Origin: Dictyoglomota bacterium
GTDB taxonomy: Bacteria; Dictyoglomota; Dictyoglomia; Dictyoglomales; Dictyoglomaceae
Assembly (NCBI GenBank): GCA_029776735.1
Contig: JAKOUL010000051.1
Location: 1-8,428, forward strand
Direction: 5' to 3'
DNA length: 8,428 bases
Position 1 is the first letter of the stretch. Each line of letters opens with the position of its first letter. This document shows positions 5,963 to 8,428 of this stretch, piece by piece. The position numbers were made by a program, and so were the translations under genes. The notes below the pieces were generated by a model, which did not search any database, was not told where the DNA came from, and saw nothing but the letters and a program-made list of their open reading frames with translations.

Positions 5963-7786
5963 TTAATTCACCTTATAGTCTCCATCAATAGTTTTTCCTT
6001 CAGGATTTTCTTGGGAAGATTCTCCTTGTCCAGGATTTGAAGAGGAGCCCGCAGTCTGGTACATTACCTGTCCAATCTCACCAAGGGCTTGGGTAAGCTC
6101 TTCCATCCCTTTTTTCACAGATTCTATATCTATCTTCTCAGGTTTGATTAATTCTTCTAAGTTTTTAATCTTCTCTTCTGCTTTCTCTACCAAATCTTTA
6201 CTTACCTTATCACCATAGTCACTTATTGTCTTTCTTGCAGTATAGATAAGTTGCTCTGCTTGGTTCCTTGTTTCAATCTCTTCTCTTCTCTTTCTATCCT
6301 CCTCTTCAAATTTTTTAGCTTCTTCAGTCATCCTTTTAATTTCATTCTCATCTAATCTTATAGCGTTAGAGATTGTAATTCTCTGCTCCTTACCTGTTGC
6401 TTTGTCTTTTGCAGAGACATGAACAATTCCATTAACATCTATATCAAATGTGACCTCAATTTGTGGTATTCCACGAGGAGCAGGAGGAATTCCATCTAAC
6501 ATAAATCTTCCAAGGGAGATATTATCCTTAGCAAGAGCTCTTTCTCCCTGAAGAACATGGATCTCTACACTGGTTTGATAATCTGCAGCAGTAGTAAAGA
6601 TCTGGCTCTTAGAAACAGGGATAGAAGTATTTCTATCAATGATCTTTGTGAATACACCACCAAGGGTCTCAATTCCAAGGGAGAGGGGTGTTACATCTAC
6701 AAGTACAATATCTCTTATCTCTCCACCGATCACTCCTGCTTGAATAGCTGCACCGAGAGCTACTGCTTCATCTGGGTTAACATTTCTTTGGGGTTCTCTA
6801 TCAAAATATTTCTTAATCCAGTCCAGAATACAGGGCATACGAGTTGCTCCACCCACTAAGATGATCTTATCAATTTGGGATGGACTAAGTCCTGCATCGG
6901 AAAGTGCTCTTTCTGTTGGTCCCTTAGTTTTTTCTACCAGGTCATAAGTTAATTCTTCAAATTTTGCTCTGGTCAATGTATAAGATAAGTGTAGTGGAGT
7001 ATTTCCTTTCATTGCAATAAAGGGAAGATTGATCTCTGTAGAAATTTTTGAAGAGAGCTCAATCTTTGCCTTTTCTGCTGCCTCATATAATCTTTGTAAA
7101 GCAGTTTTATCCTCTTTTAAGTTAATTCCATGTTCTCCCATAAAGTTTTCAATTAACCAGTTTACAATTCTTTCATCAAAGTCATCTCCACCAAGTCTAT
7201 TGTTTCCTGCAGTGGCAATAACCTCAAATACTCCTTCTCCAATCTCTAAGATGGAGACATCAAAGGTACCACCACCTAAGTCAAATACGAGGATTTTTTG
7301 ATGCCCTTCTTTATCAAGACCGTAAGCTAATGCAGCAGCTGTTGGCTCATTTATTATTCTTACCACATCTAAGCCTGCAATAGCACCAGCATCCTTTGTG
7401 GCTTGTCTTTGAGCATCACTAAAGTATGCTGGCACAGTAATTACTGCCTTTTCAATTTTTTCTCCTAAGTATGCTTCTGCATCATTCTTTAATTTTCTTA
7501 AAATCATTGCAGAGATTTCTTGTGGGGTATATTCCTTAGCATCAATTCTTACTTTATAATTTGTTCCCATATTTCTTTTGATAGATCTTACAGTTCTATC
7601 TGCATTGATAATAGCCTGTCTTTTAGCAGGTTCTCCTACCAAAAGTTGCCCATCTTTTGTAAAAGCAACTACTGATGGGGTAAGTCTGTTCCCCTCTGCA
7701 TTAGGAATTATTACAGGTCTTCCTCCTTCTAAATATGCTATGAGAGAATTTGTAGTTCCCAAATCTATTCCTACAATCTTAGGCAT
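5963..7786 (-). CDS. dnaK: Chaperone DnaK (Hsp70)
   Basis: ATP-driven chaperone that binds and releases unfolded proteins, helped by DnaJ and GrpE. The 607-aa product has the nucleotide-binding domain to about residue 358, with GIDLGTTNS (6-14), DLGGGTFD (169-176) and VGGATRMP (311-318). The interdomain linker leads into [11 protein letters not shown] (363-373). The beta substrate domain runs to about 475, then a charged helical lid and a Gly/Ser/Asn-rich tail ending in DGDYKVN. The segment around residues 70-92 is short and lacks the insertion found in proteobacterial DnaK, so it is of the Gram-positive type. An ideal GGAGGT site (7795-7800) lies 8 nt from the ATG, inside the end of grpE. 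It overlaps grpE by 8 nt and is followed by dnaJ after 1 nt, a tight operon under the upstream CIRCE promoter. Confidence 0.99.
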   Translation of the reverse strand: MPKIVGIDLGTTNSLIAYLEGGRPVIIPNAEGNRLTPSVVAFTKDGQLLVGEPAKRQAIINADRTVRSIKRNMGTNYKVRIDAKEYTPQEISAMILRKLKNDAEAYLGEKIEKAVITVPAYFSDAQRQATKDAGAIAGLDVVRIINEPTAAALAYGLDKEGHQKILVFDLGGGTFDVSILEIGEGVFEVIATAGNNRLGGDDFDERIVNWLIENFMGEHGINLKEDKTALQRLYEAAEKAKIELSSKISTEINLPFIAMKGNTPLHLSYTLTRAKFEELTYDLVEKTKGPTERALSDAGLSPSQIDKIILVGGATRMPCILDWIKKYFDREPQRNVNPDEAVALGAAIQAGVIGGEIRDIVLVDVTPLSLGIETLGGVFTKIIDRNTSIPVSKSQIFTTAADYQTSVEIHVLQGERALAKDNISLGRFMLDGIPPAPRGIPQIEVTFDIDVNGIVHVSAKDKATGKEQRITISNAIRLDENEIKRMTEEAKKFEEEDRKRREEIETRNQAEQLIYTARKTISDYGDKVSKDLVEKAEEKIKNLEELIKPEKIDIESVKKGMEELTQALGEIGQVMYQTAGSSSNPGQGESSQENPEGKTIDGDYKVN

Positions 7787-8312
7787 TGTTCTCTACCTCC
7801 TTCTTTTCTATTCTTTTAGATACAATAACCTTTGCAGGTCTCAATAATTTATTTTTAAAGAGATATCCAGGAGAGATCTCTTTGACTATGATATTATCTT
7901 CTCCTTCTTCTACCTCTTCTATACCTACTGCTTCATGTAAAGAAGGGTCAAAAGGCTTTCCTATGACTTCAATTTTTATAACTCCTTCATTCTGTAAGAG
8001 GTTTTCAAATTGTTTGTAGATCATATTTATTCCTTCTATAATAGCATCTTTTTTCCTTGCATGTTTCATAGTTTCCAGAGCTAAGGAGAAATTATCCATT
8101 ATATCTACAATTTCCTTTAAAAGTTTGGCATTAGAGATCTCTTGCCATTCTTCTTTTTCTCTTCTTAGCCTCTGGCGAAAGTTTTCAAATTCTGCTTGAA
8201 GTCTTATATATTTTATCTCCCAATCTTCAGAAGAAATCTCAGGTTTTGCCTCTTCAGTTTTAGAGGCTAAGTCCTTTGTCTCTTCTTGCTGTAATGTCTC
8301 TTTTTCTTCCAT
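7779..8312 (-). CDS. grpE: GrpE nucleotide exchange factor for DnaK
   Basis: Promotes ADP release from DnaK and often acts as the thermosensor of the chaperone cycle. The 177-aa product has a charged disordered N-terminus (about 1-28), a long dimerising coiled coil (about 30-90) and the C-terminal beta domain with FDPSLHEAV (121-129) and [16 protein letters not shown] (149-164). The start at 8312 is preferred because a GAGGTGG ribosome site lies a few nt upstream. The frame can be extended ten codons to a GTG at 8342, but that codon lies in the CIRCE operator, has no ribosome site, and adds residues unlike the family. It is the first gene of the operon and overlaps dnaK by 8 nt. Many Firmicutes place hrcA before grpE; here the promoter and operator directly precede grpE, so hrcA must be elsewhere. 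Confidence 0.96.
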   Translation of the reverse strand: MEEKETLQQEETKDLASKTEEAKPEISSEDWEIKYIRLQAEFENFRQRLRREKEEWQEISNAKLLKEIVDIMDNFSLALETMKHARKKDAIIEGINMIYKQFENLLQNEGVIKIEVIGKPFDPSLHEAVGIEEVEEGEDNIIVKEISPGYLFKNKLLRPAKVIVSKRIEKKEVENNA

Positions 8313-8316
8313 CTTT

Positions 8317-8327
8317 CCACCTCTTCC
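8317..8327 (-). promoter_or_regulatory. Ribosome binding site that fixes the grpE start
   Basis: GGAAGAGGTGG on the minus strand ends 4 nt before the ATG at 8312. It offers GAGGTG at short spacing and GGAAG at longer spacing. The alternative GTG at 8342 has no comparable site, which decides the start. Confidence 0.75.
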
Positions 8328-8335
8328 GCAAATTT

Positions 8336-8362
8336 TTAGCACTCTCTACCTGAGAGTGCTAA
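8336..8362 (-). promoter_or_regulatory. CIRCE operator (HrcA binding site)
   Basis: TTAGCACTC-N9-GAGTGCTAA is a perfect match to the CIRCE consensus, with no mismatch in either arm and the standard 9-nt spacer (8345-8353). It lies just downstream of the predicted transcript start and 23 nt upstream of the grpE ATG. HrcA is known to bind this element and repress heat-shock operons at low temperature, so the same control is expected here. Confidence 0.98.
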
Positions 8363-8372
8363 ACCATAAATA

Positions 8373-8400
8373 ATTTTATTATTTATATTCAAATTGTCAA
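8373..8400 (-). promoter_or_regulatory. Promoter of the grpE-dnaK-dnaJ operon
   Basis: Reading leftward, a perfect TTGACA (8395-8400) and TAAAAT (8373-8378) are 16 nt apart. Transcription would start near 8366, immediately before CIRCE, so bound HrcA would block initiation or escape. This is the arrangement of vegetative-sigma promoters controlled by HrcA, and no special heat-shock sigma factor is needed. Confidence 0.85.
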
Positions 8401-8428
8401 GAGAATATTCTTTATGTATTTTATTGAT

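Noticed and set aside
7184..7204. Asn in [12 protein letters not shown] of DnaK at the position of the E. coli Thr199 phosphorylation site
   Set aside because: Gram-positive-type DnaK proteins commonly have Asn here, so it is a family difference rather than a lost residue.
8313..8342. GTG start extending grpE by ten codons
   Set aside because: It lies inside the CIRCE operator without a ribosome site, while the ATG at 8312 has one.
1..8428. Search for CRISPR arrays, insertion sequences, tRNA and rRNA genes
   Set aside because: No regularly spaced repeats, transposase-like frames, inverted-repeat ends or recognisable RNA genes were seen.

Overview
The window is AT-rich bacterial chromosome with compact, partly overlapping genes. 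It has a Gram-positive-type DnaK, a CIRCE-controlled chaperone operon, and a secreted protein that looks like an outer-membrane beta-barrel. Together these suggest a thermophilic diderm of deep-branching affinity, most like Dictyoglomus. That assignment rests on recognising the overall style and is an inference, not a database result.

Layout from left to right. (1) The 3' part of a uridine-kinase-like nucleoside kinase (+), whose reading frame is open at the left edge. (2) A leftward pair, lexA then cysK, 28 nt apart. cysK ends in a 4-bp tail-to-tail overlap with the kinase. (3) A control region of about 200 bp (2606-2818). It holds a perfect 15-bp palindrome just upstream of lexA, a rightward TTGACA-N16-TAAAAT promoter, and a long structured leader. 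The leader carries a 13-nt Shine-Dalgarno-like sequence with no adjacent ATG. (4) A 359-aa exported beta-rich protein ending in Phe, followed by a strong GC-rich terminator. (5) A two-gene MntA/HepT (nucleotidyltransferase/HEPN) toxin-antitoxin module (+), joined by ATGA. (6) The leftward heat-shock operon grpE-dnaK-dnaJ, driven from the right edge by TTGACA-N16-TAAAAT with a perfect CIRCE operator at the start of the transcript. dnaJ overlaps hepT by 4 bp, tail to tail.

How the genes work together. GrpE, DnaK and DnaJ form one chaperone machine, and CIRCE implies control by HrcA, whose gene is not in the window. HepT is expected to be a toxic RNase, and MntA its AMP-transferring antitoxin. 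LexA is the SOS repressor and probably shares a transcript with cysteine synthase. No stretch longer than about 210 bp lacks a gene. I saw no tRNA, rRNA, CRISPR array, insertion sequence or replication origin.

The parts most worth a second look are the leader RNA of the exported protein, the candidate LexA operator, and the absence of terminators between convergent genes. The last of these makes the heat-shock operon a possible antisense source against the toxin-antitoxin module.
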